Shown piece by piece: positions 44,368 through 53,290 of a stretch of DNA of 64,000 nucleotides. A model generated the notes under the pieces. It was not told where the DNA came from. It saw nothing but the letters and a program-made list of their open reading frames with translations, and did not search any database. The position numbers and the translations under genes were made by a program. Numbering within the stretch: position 1 is the stretch's first letter; each line of letters opens with the position of its first letter. Source of the stretch: Acerihabitans sp047324305 (lineage in GTDB: Bacteria; Pseudomonadota; Gammaproteobacteria; Enterobacterales; Enterobacteriaceae); contig NZ_CP178740.1 of assembly GCF_047324305.1 (NCBI RefSeq), positions 930,001 through 994,000 of the forward strand. Direction: 5' to 3'.

Positions 44368-45246
44368 GACGTAACTCTCTCCCGGGGTTCCAGTTGGCGT
44401 TCCCGTTCATCAATGTTGGAGCGTGGACACCACCGTCGGTGGCATAGTTGTTGTGCGTAAACCCGCAGCCCGCCAACGGCAATAAGCGCCGCCGGACGCA
44501 ATCGGCATCCGGTACATCAGTACAGTAATTGTAAAACACCTTGATGAACTCCGTGAGACGGGGTGGTGGATCGCCCAAAAAATAGGGTCCGCATGAAAGA
44601 CCGCATGGCCCGGGTCCGGTAATGAGCAACCGTCAACCGGCCCTGGAATCCTGGGAAGCGCCCGCATGTCGGCGGCCTGGCGGGCAACATCGGCCATAAC
44701 AGAGCGGAAATGCTGGAAAAACAGGGTGCGCCGGACAAGCCGGGCGAGCGGAAGCGTGGTCGGGGTTGACCGGAAAATAACGAATCATTAACTGTGCCAC
44801 CTCCCGCAAATGCCGGCCATTGGCGGCTTACGCCGGGCCGGGACAGATAAAAAGTTACCGGATGTAAATGAAAGACATTCACCTTACCGTTGCTTATGCG
44901 CGCGAATTTATACAGCCTGCCCCGCGAAAAAGCAAAATTTAAATCAGCCCCGGGCGCGATTACCGCACGATCGGGTGCCGCCGCGGCCTGCGCGGAGGCG
45001 CCAGGGCGAAAAAATCGCTGGTAATTCGCCAAGCGGGTGTCCTAGAATAGCCATCCAGAAGTTAATCCATCTAAACTGGATAGCTTACTTATACTATTAC
45101 TTACTGTGAGTACTTACTGCTAACGACGTTATCCGCGGGACGTTGCAGGACGCGTAACGCCATCATCGGAAAATCGCTTTTCCCTTATGGCTGAATCCCA
45201 GCGCTACGCAGTCATTCCTAACCCGTATGTTAAGGTAAAGAGACCG
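44368..45246. other. Divergent speA-metK intergenic region
   Basis: About 880 bases with no supported gene. It holds the speA leader/promoter and the metK promoter. Several short frames are open because of the base composition, but none resembles the small YqgB protein found here in E. coli. MetJ-like boxes are at 45049-45080 and a TATACT (45090-45095) is a plausible metK -10. Confidence 0.55.
45049..45080 (+). promoter_or_regulatory. Candidate MetJ operator (met boxes) of metK
   Basis: Four adjacent 8-base units, AGCCATCC, AGAAGTTA, ATCCATCT and AAACTGGA, of which the first three match the met-box consensus AGACGTCT at five of eight positions each. The stretch is also bounded by an ATCCA/TGGAT inverted pair. 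It lies directly before the likely -10 of metK, where MetJ with S-adenosylmethionine would repress. Confidence 0.5.
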
Positions 45247-46398
45247 ATGGCTAAACACCTATTTACGTCCGAATCCGTTTCAGAAGGACATCCTGATAAA
45301 ATCGCGGATCAGATTTCCGATGCCGTGCTTGACGCGATCCTGGCCCAGGATCCCAAGGCGCGCGTGGCCTGCGAAACATTTGTCAAAACCGGTATGGTGC
45401 TGGTTGGCGGTGAAATCACCACCAGCGCATGGGTGGATATAGAAGAACTGACGCGCAGCACCATTCGCGATATCGGCTATATCAATTCGGACATGGGTTT
45501 CGACGCCAATTCCTGCGCCGTGCTCAGCGCCATCGGCAAGCAATCGCCCGATATCAACCAGGGCGTGGATCGCAGCGACCCGCTCGAACAGGGCGCCGGC
45601 GACCAGGGGCTGATGTTCGGTTACGCCACCAACGAAACCGAAGTACTGATGCCGGCGCCGATCACCTACGCCCATCGCCTGGTGGCGCGCCAGTCCCAGG
45701 TGCGCAAAAGCGGCACCCTGCCCTGGCTGCGTCCGGATGCCAAAAGCCAGATCACCTTTGCGTATGACAACGATAAAATCGTCGGCATCGACGCGGTCGT
45801 GCTCTCTACCCAGCATTCAGAAGACGTCTCCCTGCGCGATTTGCAGGAAGCGGTCATGGAAGAGATCATCAAGCCGGTCCTGCCCGCCGAATGGCTGTCG
45901 TCCAGCACCAAATATTTTATCAACCCCACCGGCCGGTTTGTTATCGGCGGCCCCATGGGCGACTGCGGCCTGACCGGGCGTAAAATCATCGTCGACACCT
46001 ACGGCGGCATGGCCCGTCACGGCGGCGGCGCGTTTTCGGGCAAAGATCCCTCCAAGGTCGACCGTTCCGCAGCCTACGCCGCCCGCTACGTGGCAAAAAA
46101 TATCGTCGCCGCCGGCCTGGCCGATCGCTGTGAAATCCAGGTTTCCTACGCCATCGGCGTGGCGGAACCCACGTCCATCAGCATCGAAACCTTCGGCACC
46201 GGCAAAGTCTCCATCGAAAAACTGACCCAGCTGGTACGCGAGTTCTTCGACCTGCGTCCCCACGGCCTTATCACCATGCTGGATCTGCTGCAGCCGATTT
46301 ATCGCGAAACGGCGGCCTATGGTCACTTCGGCCGCGAGCATTTCCCCTGGGAAAAAACCGATAAAGCCGCGCTGCTGCGCGATGCCGCCGGTTTATAA
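45247..46398 (+). CDS. metK: S-adenosylmethionine synthase
   Basis: Makes S-adenosylmethionine from methionine and ATP. The 383-residue product MAKHLFTSESVSEGHPDK has the ATP-binding GAGDQGLMFGYA and the P-loop-like GGGAFSGKDPSKVDRS, both PROSITE patterns of the family. I use the ATG at 45247 (E. coli start); 60 bases upstream the frame is open but not conserved. Ends in a clear terminator at 46449-46479. Confidence 0.97.
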   Translation: MAKHLFTSESVSEGHPDKIADQISDAVLDAILAQDPKARVACETFVKTGMVLVGGEITTSAWVDIEELTRSTIRDIGYINSDMGFDANSCAVLSAIGKQSPDINQGVDRSDPLEQGAGDQGLMFGYATNETEVLMPAPITYAHRLVARQSQVRKSGTLPWLRPDAKSQITFAYDNDKIVGIDAVVLSTQHSEDVSLRDLQEAVMEEIIKPVLPAEWLSSSTKYFINPTGRFVIGGPMGDCGLTGRKIIVDTYGGMARHGGGAFSGKDPSKVDRSAAYAARYVAKNIVAAGLADRCEIQVSYAIGVAEPTSISIETFGTGKVSIEKLTQLVREFFDLRPHGLITMLDLLQPIYRETAAYGHFGREHFPWEKTDKAALLRDAAGL

Positions 46399-46448
46399 GC
46401 GGGATAAGATAAGTCGTACCGCCGGAGATTTCTTCGACTACACTACTT

Positions 46449-46479
46449 AACGGTGATCTGATGATCGCCGTTTTTTTTT
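46449..46479 (+). terminator. Intrinsic terminator after metK
   Basis: Stem CGGTGATC/GATCGCCG (one G-T pair) with a 4-base loop, followed by nine T residues; 51 bases past the metK stop. Confidence 0.92.
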
Positions 46480-46690
46480 AGCCTTTCTGAAAGCGATTAC
46501 AGAACAATAAAATCAATTTTATCATCAAGTTAATTGGGATTAAATTTTCGATTTTTTTTTGCTACCGCTTCATTTTCAGCTATATGTTATATATCAACCG
46601 GACCGACGCGAAAGTTGTTTCTAAAACATCATTTTAGATTGATAAGCGGCATGGCCCTGGCTTTTAGTGCTGTTAATTCAGGATAAGTCT

Positions 46691-46706
46691 GTGTAAACGA
46701 TTACAT
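46691..46706 (+). promoter_or_regulatory. GalR/GalS operator of galP
   Basis: GTGTAAACGATTACAT matches the GalR/GalS operator pattern (GTGNAANCGNTTNCAC) with a single mismatch at the last base. It is 83 bases before the galP start. Confidence 0.8.
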
Positions 46707-46709
46707 AGT

Positions 46710-46725
46710 TGTGATCTGGCGCACA
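46710..46725 (+). promoter_or_regulatory. CRP site of galP
   Basis: TGTGA and GCACA half-sites separated by six bases fit the CRP consensus (TGTGA-N6-TCACA) with one mismatch. It is directly next to the galactose operator, the usual arrangement for catabolite control of galP. Confidence 0.65.
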
Positions 46726-46788
46726 CTATATCCGCATACGTTTATTTAACATTCATAATTAATAATTGTGTAGTTTTAGGGAGGTACT

Positions 46789-48198
46789 ATGAGTACTGCC
46801 AATGTGAGTACTGCCAAACCCCGGTCAGGCAGATCTCATGCCCGCATCACCTTTTTCGTCTGCTTTATGGCGGCGCTTGCCGGGCTGCTGTTCGGCCTGG
46901 ATATCGGCGTTATTGCCGGGGCATTGCCGTTCCTGTCCGATGAGCTGCAAATTACCGCGCATCAGCAGGAATGGGTGGTCAGTTCCATGATGTTCGGCGC
47001 CGCGGTCGGCGCGGTAGGTTCGGGCTGGCTGTCAGCCAAGCTCGGGCGTAAATACAGTTTGCTGATCGGCGCGTTATTATTCGTCATCGGCTCGTTATGC
47101 TCGGCGTTTTCCCCCAATGTCGAACTGCTGGTGGTTGCCAGGATCATCCTGGGGCTGGCCGTCGGCGTCGCTTCTTATACCGCCCCTTTATATCTGTCGG
47201 AAATTGCGCCGGAAAAAATTCGCGGCAGCATGATTTCCATGTACCAGTTGATGATCACCATCGGCATCCTGGCGGCTTACCTGTCGGATACCGCGTTCAG
47301 CTATAGCGGTTCCTGGCGCTGGATGCTGGGCATCATCACCATCCCGGCGGTCTTGTTGTTTATCGGCGTATTGTTCCTGCCCGGCAGCCCGCGCTGGCTG
47401 GCGGCGAAAGGCCGCTACATCGAGGCGCAGAAGGTGCTGAACATGCTGCGCGACACGTCCGAGCAGGCCAAGAAAGAGCTGGAAGAGATTCGCGAAAGCC
47501 TGAAGGTAAAACAAAGCGGCTGGGCGCTGTTTACCAATAACGGCAATTTCCGCCGTGTGGTGTATCTCGGCATTCTGCTGCAGGTGATGCAGCAGTTCAC
47601 CGGGATGAACGTCATCATGTACTACGCGCCGAAGATCTTCGGCATCGCCGGTTTCTCCAGCACCACGGATCAAATGTGGGGCACGGTGATAGTCGGCCTG
47701 GTCAACGTTCTGGCCACCTTTATCGCCATCGGCCTGGTTGACCGCTGGGGCCGCAAGCCGACCCTCAAGCTGGGCTTCCTGGTGATGGCGGTGGGTATGG
47801 GCGTATTGGGCGCGTTGCTGCATATCGGCGTTGAAACCGACTTCCGCAAATACTTCGCCATCATTATGCTGATGATGTTTATCGTGGGTTTTGCGATGAG
47901 CGCCGGTCCGCTGATTTGGGTACTGTGTTCCGAAATCCAGCCGCTGAAGGGCCGGGATTTTGGTATAACCGTTTCCACGGCCACCAACTGGATCGCCAAT
48001 ATGATCGTCGGCGCCACCTTCCTGACCATGCTTGATGTACTGGGGAACGCCAATACGTTCTGGGTTTACGGCGGGCTGAACGTGCTGTTTATTCTCCTGA
48101 CATTCTGGCTGATTCCGGAAACCAAGAATATTTCGCTGGAACATATCGAGCGCAACCTGATGACCGGCAAACGCCTGCGCGAAATCGGCGATAAATAA
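46789..48198 (+). CDS. galP: Galactose:H+ symporter GalP
   Basis: Twelve-helix MFS sugar porter taking up galactose and glucose with protons. The 469-residue protein has GLLFGLDIGVIAGALPF in helix 1, GSGWLSAKLGRKYSLLIG after helix 2, the PETKNISLEHIERNL C-terminal signature and the QQFTGMNVIMYYAP sugar-site block in helix 7. It aligns closely with E. coli GalP over its length; only the N-terminal tail differs. The start ATG has GGGAGG upstream. Controlled by the gal operator and CRP site just upstream. Confidence 0.95.
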   Translation: MSTANVSTAKPRSGRSHARITFFVCFMAALAGLLFGLDIGVIAGALPFLSDELQITAHQQEWVVSSMMFGAAVGAVGSGWLSAKLGRKYSLLIGALLFVIGSLCSAFSPNVELLVVARIILGLAVGVASYTAPLYLSEIAPEKIRGSMISMYQLMITIGILAAYLSDTAFSYSGSWRWMLGIITIPAVLLFIGVLFLPGSPRWLAAKGRYIEAQKVLNMLRDTSEQAKKELEEIRESLKVKQSGWALFTNNGNFRRVVYLGILLQVMQQFTGMNVIMYYAPKIFGIAGFSSTTDQMWGTVIVGLVNVLATFIAIGLVDRWGRKPTLKLGFLVMAVGMGVLGALLHIGVETDFRKYFAIIMLMMFIVGFAMSAGPLIWVLCSEIQPLKGRDFGITVSTATNWIANMIVGATFLTMLDVLGNANTFWVYGGLNVLFILLTFWLIPETKNISLEHIERNLMTGKRLREIGDK

Positions 48199-48210
48199 TC
48201 GTCGGTTCGT

Positions 48211-48234
48211 CCAGCCGGTGAACGAGCCGGCTGG
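48211..48234 (+). repeat. 8-bp hairpin after galP
   Basis: Perfect 8-base stem CCAGCCGG/CCGGCTGG with an 8-base loop, 13 bases past the galP stop; no T-run follows. Possibly a weak terminator. Confidence 0.4.
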
Positions 48235-48405
48235 CGGCGGCGGAGCGGCGCAAGCCGCCCCGGCGCCGGCGGCAATCCGCCATACCTCCGCGCCGTGCCC
48301 GGCTTTCCCGCGGCATGGCGCCAGCGTCCATCCCGGCTAAACCCAGCCTTTCCCAACCTATTGCGTCGCTTGCATCTGTTAACCGCGCCGGTTAATCTTG
48401 CCGTT

Positions 48406-48933
48406 ATGAAACCGAACCGCATCCCCATCGCCCTTCACCAGGCCGTTATGTCATGTCTGCGTGCCAAGCTGCGCCAGGCAGGGGACTATTTCAACACCAC
48501 CTTCCCGGAGCCGCTGTTGAATTACCAGCAGCGCGGCACCTCGGCGGGCACCGCGTGGCTGGATAAATGGGAAATCCGGCTCAACCCGGTATTGCTGCTG
48601 GCCAACCAGGACAGCTTTATCGACGAGGTGATTCCCCACGAGCTCGCCCATCTGCTGGTGTTTCGCCAGTTCGGCCGCGTGGCGCCCCACGGCAGCGAGT
48701 GGCGCTGGATGATGGCAAGCGTGCTGCATACCGAGCCCCGCCGCACCCACGGTTTCGACCTGGCGACGGTGCGCACCAATACCTACCGCTACCAGTGCGG
48801 ATGCCAGCGCCACGAACTGACGGTGCGCCGCCATAACCGCATCGTACGCGGCGAGTCGGTGTACCGCTGCCGCCAATGCGGCGCTGTGCTGCGCTTTGCC
48901 GGCGATAACGATGCCGAAAACGTGATGGAATAA
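48406..48933 (+). CDS. sprT: SprT family zinc metalloprotein
   Basis: SprT-like protein of 175 residues with the zinc-binding HELAH at residues 78-82 and two C-terminal Cys pairs (YQCGC and YRCRQCGA) that form a zinc ribbon. The ATG at 48406 gives the E. coli-like N-terminus MKPNRIPIALHQAVM; the frame stays open 111 bases upstream into galP's tail. Ten residues longer than E. coli SprT at the C-terminus. Role in E. coli is unclear; related eukaryotic Spartan cleaves DNA-protein crosslinks. Confidence 0.94.
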   Translation: MKPNRIPIALHQAVMSCLRAKLRQAGDYFNTTFPEPLLNYQQRGTSAGTAWLDKWEIRLNPVLLLANQDSFIDEVIPHELAHLLVFRQFGRVAPHGSEWRWMMASVLHTEPRRTHGFDLATVRTNTYRYQCGCQRHELTVRRHNRIVRGESVYRCRQCGAVLRFAGDNDAENVME

Positions 48934-48947
48934 CAGCGGCGCCGGGC

Positions 48948-49982
48948 TCAGCCGGCGCTAAAGAACCCCTCCAGCTCGCGGGCCACCGCTTCAGGCTGCT
49001 CTTCCGGCAGGAAATGCCCGCAGTGGGGCACCACCACCCCTTGCACATTATCGGCAAAGGCCCGCAGGGGGGCGGCCATATCGATGATGGACCCCTGATC
49101 GGCGCTCAGCGCCAGTACCGGCATCGCCAGCCCGCCGTTCCCGCTCAGGCGCCGGTTCTGCGCCGCGGACAGCGCCGCCTCCCGGTAATAGGCCAGGCCG
49201 GCGCGCAGCCCGCCGTCTTGCTTAAAGGCGCGCAGGTACTCATCGATATCCGCATCGGTGAAAGACTGTGGATTGGCGGTCTTGCGCCGCAAGAACCAGT
49301 CCAGGTATTCCCGCTCGCGTCCGGCAATCAGAACTTCCGGCAGGTCCGCAATGGCGTGAAAAGCAAAATGCCAGGTGCGCCAGGCCCGGTCCGGCGCCGT
49401 GGGCAGCGCGTCGGGCAGGGTGATGCCCGGGATGCCGGCATCAAGCAGCGCCAGACGCCGCACCTCGTCGCCAAACATCAGCGCGTAGGGATAAGCCACC
49501 CAGGCGCCGATATCGTGGCCGGCCAGGAAATAGCGCCGGATACCCAGCTGGCGCAGCAAGCCATGCACGGCGTTCGCCAGGCTTTCAGTGTCATAGCCGG
49601 CCTGCGGGCGATCCGAATCCCCCTGCCCCGGCAGGTCCGGGACAATCACGCGATAGCCCCGCGCCAGCAGCGGCATGACTTTTCGCCAGGCGTACCCGCT
49701 TTCGGGAAACCCCGCCAACAGCACCGCCACGGGGCGCGGATCGGCGGCGGACGTTTCCGCGCGCGTCTTCACCGCGTCGCCGCCCGTGCCCTCGGGCAAT
49801 GCTGTATCGCTCGTATCCCCGCCGGCGCTATGGCCGTTATCGACATAGTGGATCCTTACCCCCGCCACGGTGGCGAAGCGATGGACAAATCCGGCCAGAT
49901 CCGCGTCCGGGCGCGACGCGGCGACGGCCGCCGCTATCCTGAAGCCAGGTTTCAGGGACGGTGATGGTATAGAGTCAGTCAT
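48948..49982 (-). CDS. Alpha/beta hydrolase, epoxide-hydrolase-like
   Basis: 344-residue alpha/beta hydrolase with the nucleophile Asp157 in GHDIGAW (Asp replaces Ser, as in epoxide hydrolases and dehalogenases), an oxyanion-loop GFPES at 91-95, PDLPGQGDSDRP and the catalytic His323 in PHCGHFLPEEQP. Residues about 50-85 form an Asp/Gly/Thr-rich low-complexity insert that interrupts the first strands. It sits between sprT and endA, which are neighbours in E. coli, and is oriented against them. Substrate unknown; haloalkane dehalogenase is the main alternative. Confidence 0.85.
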   Translation of the reverse strand: MTDSIPSPSLKPGFRIAAAVAASRPDADLAGFVHRFATVAGVRIHYVDNGHSAGGDTSDTALPEGTGGDAVKTRAETSAADPRPVAVLLAGFPESGYAWRKVMPLLARGYRVIVPDLPGQGDSDRPQAGYDTESLANAVHGLLRQLGIRRYFLAGHDIGAWVAYPYALMFGDEVRRLALLDAGIPGITLPDALPTAPDRAWRTWHFAFHAIADLPEVLIAGREREYLDWFLRRKTANPQSFTDADIDEYLRAFKQDGGLRAGLAYYREAALSAAQNRRLSGNGGLAMPVLALSADQGSIIDMAAPLRAFADNVQGVVVPHCGHFLPEEQPEAVARELEGFFSAG

Positions 49983-50150
49983 AACATCTTCCTATAGGGT
50001 TGCAGGCAGGCCCCCAATATAGGAAACGATCATTTCCAAATCAAGTGATATCGATTGGCAGCGGCGCGGAAAACCGCGCCGGCAGGATTTTTTTTGCCGC
50101 TTCGATTTGCCTGCAACCCCGGGATTGGTTAACCTGCGTTTTTCCTTTTA

Positions 50151-50861
50151 ATGAATCCGAAGATGCAACACAGAATTGTTTGGTTCCTTTGTTTTTCCCT
50201 GTTGCCGATCGCCGGCGGCGTCCTGGCGCAAAACATCAATAACTTCAGCCAGGCGAAAGCGGCGGCGGTAAAAATCAACCAGGATGCGCCGGGTTCCTTT
50301 TATTGCGGCTGCAAAATCGACTGGCAGGGAAAAAAGGGCACCCCGGATCTGGCATCATGCGGTTACCAGGTGCGCAAAAGCGCCCTGCGCGCCAACCGGA
50401 TCGAATGGGAACACGTGGTGCCGGCCTGGGAATTCGGCCATCAGCACAGGTGCTGGCAGGAAGGCGGGCGCAAAAACTGCGCCAAAGATGCTGACTATCG
50501 GCAAATGGAAAACGACCTGCACAACCTGCAGCCGGCGATAGGCGAAGTCAACGGCGATCGGGGCAATTTCCAGTACAGCCAATGGCGCGGCGGCGAGGGA
50601 CAGTACGGCCAGTGCGCCATGAAAATCGATTTCAAGAATAAACAGGCCGAACCGCCGGCGCGTGCGCGCGGCGCCATTGCGCGCACCTATTTTTATATGC
50701 GCGACCGTTATCATCTGAATATCTCGCGCCAGCAAACCCAGCTGTTCGAGGTCTGGGATCGGCAATATCCCGTCACCGCCTGGGAATGCGAACGCAACCG
50801 GCGCATCGAAAAGGTACAGGGCAACGCCAATCCCTATATTCAGCGGGCTTGCCAGTCGTAA
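50151..50861 (+). CDS. endA: DNA-specific endonuclease I
   Basis: Periplasmic endonuclease of 236 residues. It has a signal peptide (VWFLCFSLLPIAGGVLA/QNINNF, cleavage near residue 26), the catalytic RIEWEHVVPAWEFGHQH region and NLQPAIGEVNGDRGN, characteristic of the endonuclease I family, and conserved cysteines. Two ATGs occur at the 5' end (50151 and 50163); the second gives a tighter signal peptide. Position before rsmE and gshB is conserved. Confidence 0.95.
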   Translation: MNPKMQHRIVWFLCFSLLPIAGGVLAQNINNFSQAKAAAVKINQDAPGSFYCGCKIDWQGKKGTPDLASCGYQVRKSALRANRIEWEHVVPAWEFGHQHRCWQEGGRKNCAKDADYRQMENDLHNLQPAIGEVNGDRGNFQYSQWRGGEGQYGQCAMKIDFKNKQAEPPARARGAIARTYFYMRDRYHLNISRQQTQLFEVWDRQYPVTAWECERNRRIEKVQGNANPYIQRACQS

Positions 50862-50923
50862 CACTGCTGCCTACTATGTGATGACGCGCGCCGCGCACCA
50901 ACCAGGACGAAAACGATACCAGC

Positions 50924-51655
50924 ATGCGAATACCGCGTATTTACCATCCCGGGCCGCTCCCGGCCAAGGGCACCGTGGCGCTCGATGAAGACGCCGCGCA
51001 CCACCTGACGCGCGTACTGCGCATGTCCGAAGGACAATTACTGCATCTGTTCGACGGCAGCAATCATATCTTCGAAGCGGAGATTGCCGCGGCGGGCAAG
51101 AAAAACGTCACGGCCACCATCATCGCCTCTCGTCCGGCCAATTTCGAGTCCCCGTTGCAACTGCATTTAGGACAAGTCATGTCCCGGGGCGAGAAGATGG
51201 AATTTACCATCCAAAAATCCATCGAACTCGGCGTCAATGTGATTACGCCATTGTTTTCCGAGCGCTGCGGGGTCAAGCTGGATGACGACCGCATGGCGAA
51301 AAAAATCCAGCAATGGCGGAAAATCGCCATCGGCGCCTGCGAGCAGTGCGGCCGTAACAGTCTGCCGCTGATCCGGGAAGCCATGGACCTGGAGGCGTGG
51401 TGCGCCGAGCGGGATGAAGGATTAAAACTCAACCTGCACCCGCGCGCCGCGCACAGTATTAATACGCTGCCGCTGCCGGTCGATAAGGTACGGCTGCTGA
51501 TTGGCCCGGAGGGCGGCCTGTCCCCGGAAGAAATAGCCATGACCTCACGCCATGGATTTACCGAAATCCAGCTGGGGCCCCGTGTTTTGCGCACAGAAAC
51601 CACAGCGCTCACCGTCATTACCGCACTGCAGGTGCGTTTCGGCGATCTGGGGTAA
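50924..51655 (+). CDS. rsmE: 16S rRNA m3U1498 methyltransferase RsmE
   Basis: SPOUT methyltransferase acting on 16S rRNA, 243 residues. N-terminal PUA-like domain (RIYHPGPLP, HHLTRVLRM) and C-terminal knot with LLIGPEGGLSPEEI and LGPRVLRTETTALTVI, where the AdoMet binds. Follows endA by 62 bases and precedes gshB by 11, so rsmE-gshB likely form an operon. Confidence 0.96.
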   Translation: MRIPRIYHPGPLPAKGTVALDEDAAHHLTRVLRMSEGQLLHLFDGSNHIFEAEIAAAGKKNVTATIIASRPANFESPLQLHLGQVMSRGEKMEFTIQKSIELGVNVITPLFSERCGVKLDDDRMAKKIQQWRKIAIGACEQCGRNSLPLIREAMDLEAWCAERDEGLKLNLHPRAAHSINTLPLPVDKVRLLIGPEGGLSPEEIAMTSRHGFTEIQLGPRVLRTETTALTVITALQVRFGDLG

Positions 51656-51666
51656 AGGAGAAACCA

Positions 51667-52617
51667 ATGTTAAAGCTCGGCATCGTGATGGATCCCATAT
51701 CCTCCATCAATATCAAGAAAGACACCAGTTTCGCCATGCTGCTCGAAGCGCAACGCCGCGGCTGGCAGATCCATTACATGGAAATGAGCTCGCTGTACCT
51801 GCGCGGCGGCGAGGCGCGCGCCACCACCCGCCTGCTGGCGGTAAAACAGGATTATGACCAATGGTATAGTTTCCACGGCGAGCAGGATATCGAGCTTGGC
51901 GATCTCGACGTGATCCTGATGCGTAAAGATCCGCCGTTCGATACCGAATTCATTTACGCCACTTATATACTTGAACGGGCGGAAGATAAAGGCGCGCTTA
52001 TCGTCAACAAACCGCGCAGCCTGCGCGATTGCAACGAAAAGCTGTTTACCGCCTGGTTCGCCCACCATACGCCGGATACCCTGGTCAGCCGCCGCGACGA
52101 TCATATCCGCGCGTTCTGGCAGGAACACGGCGACATCATCCTCAAACCGCTGGACGGCATGGGCGGCACCTCGATATTCCGGGTAAAAAAAGAAGACCCC
52201 AACCTGTCGGTCATCATTGAAACCCTGACCGGCTACGGCCAGCACTTTTGCATGGCGCAAAACTTCCTGCCGGAAATCAAGGACGGCGACAAGCGGGTGC
52301 TGGTCGTGGACGGCGAACCGGTGCCCTATTGCCTGGCGCGCATTCCCAAAACGGGTGAAACGCGCGGCAACCTGGCTGCCGGCGGACGCGGCGAGGCGCG
52401 GCCGTTGACGGAAAGCGATTGGAAAATCGCCCGCGACGTCGGCCCGATCCTGAAAGAAAAGGGGCTGATTTTTGTCGGCCTGGATATTATCGGCGATAAG
52501 CTGACGGAGATTAACGTCACCAGTCCGACCTGCGTGCGCGAAATCGAAGCCGCGTTCCCGATTTCCATTACCGGTATGCTGATGGACGCCATCGAAAAAC
52601 GCCTGGGCAAAAACTGA
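51667..52617 (+). CDS. gshB: Glutathione synthetase
   Basis: ATP-grasp enzyme that adds glycine to gamma-glutamylcysteine. The 316-residue protein starts KLGIVMDPISSINIKKDTSF, has DVILMRKDPPFDTEFIYATY, the ATP-grasp ILKPLDGMGGTSIFRV and the metal site EINVTSPTCVREIE. Same length as E. coli GshB. Good ribosome site (AAAGGAG) nine bases before the ATG. Confidence 0.97.
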   Translation: MLKLGIVMDPISSINIKKDTSFAMLLEAQRRGWQIHYMEMSSLYLRGGEARATTRLLAVKQDYDQWYSFHGEQDIELGDLDVILMRKDPPFDTEFIYATYILERAEDKGALIVNKPRSLRDCNEKLFTAWFAHHTPDTLVSRRDDHIRAFWQEHGDIILKPLDGMGGTSIFRVKKEDPNLSVIIETLTGYGQHFCMAQNFLPEIKDGDKRVLVVDGEPVPYCLARIPKTGETRGNLAAGGRGEARPLTESDWKIARDVGPILKEKGLIFVGLDIIGDKLTEINVTSPTCVREIEAAFPISITGMLMDAIEKRLGKN

Positions 52618-52726
52618 TTTTATGCCGGCTGCGGGCGGATTTCGCTTGCGGCCAGTGACTTATCCCTGATTTAGCCGCATACTGCTGTTCGACTATTTAT
52701 TAAACTACTCACCCTAAAAAGACAGA

Positions 52727-53290
52727 ATGAATTTACAGCATCACTTTCTTATCGCCATGCCCTCTTTGCAAGACCCTATGTTCAAACGCGCGGTGATCTA
52801 TATCTGCGAGCATAACGACGACGGGGCCATGGGACTCGTCATTAATAAACCCGTCGAGCAGTTCACCGTCGAGAGCGTGCTGCACAAACTCAAGATCATG
52901 CCGGCCGAGCGCGATCCGGCGATCCGCCTGGATAAACCGGTGTTTGCCGGCGGCCCGCTGGCGGACGATCGCGGGTTTATCCTGCATACCCCCTGCGAGG
53001 GATTCGGCTCCAGCATCGGCATCTCCGCTGAAACCATGATTACCACGTCCAAGGATGTGCTGGAAACCCTCGGCACCGCGCAGCAGCCGCAGGATGTGCT
53101 GGTGGCGCTGGGCTACGCCGGCTGGGACAAGGGGCAGCTGGAGCAGGAATTATTGGAAAACGCCTGGCTGACCATCCCGGCCGACAGCGATATCCTGTTT
53201 CGCACGCCCATCGCGTCGCGCTGGCGCGATGCGGCCAGGAAGCTGGGTATCGATATTCATAATATCGCCAACGAAGCGGGCCACGCCTGA
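52727..53290 (+). CDS. yqgE: UPF0301 protein YqgE
   Basis: 187-residue protein of the DUF179 family, recognised by MNLQHHFLIAMPSLQDPMFKRAVIYICEH and GLVINKP in its first 45 residues (short pieces quoted as seen) and FAGGPLADDRGFILH. Function is unknown. Its stop overlaps the ruvX start by one base, a conserved pairing. Confidence 0.95.
   Translation: MNLQHHFLIAMPSLQDPMFKRAVIYICEHNDDGAMGLVINKPVEQFTVESVLHKLKIMPAERDPAIRLDKPVFAGGPLADDRGFILHTPCEGFGSSIGISAETMITTSKDVLETLGTAQQPQDVLVALGYAGWDKGQLEQELLENAWLTIPADSDILFRTPIASRWRDAARKLGIDIHNIANEAGHA

Larger units (their letters stand above)
46399..46788. other. metK-galP intergenic region
   Basis: 390 bases with the metK terminator at the left, a markedly AT-rich middle (46490-46690) and, close to galP, a galactose operator and CRP site. 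The AT-rich tract looks like a typical upstream promoter or H-NS-prone region; no gene is visible. Confidence 0.6.

Noticed and set aside
42958..44460. Open frame of 500 codons on the plus strand opposite speA
   Set aside because: Shadow of speA; Gln/His-rich composition typical of antisense frames.
44410..44697. Possible yqgB homologue upstream of speA
   Set aside because: Short minus-strand frames here do not resemble the YqgB sequence and show no ribosome site.
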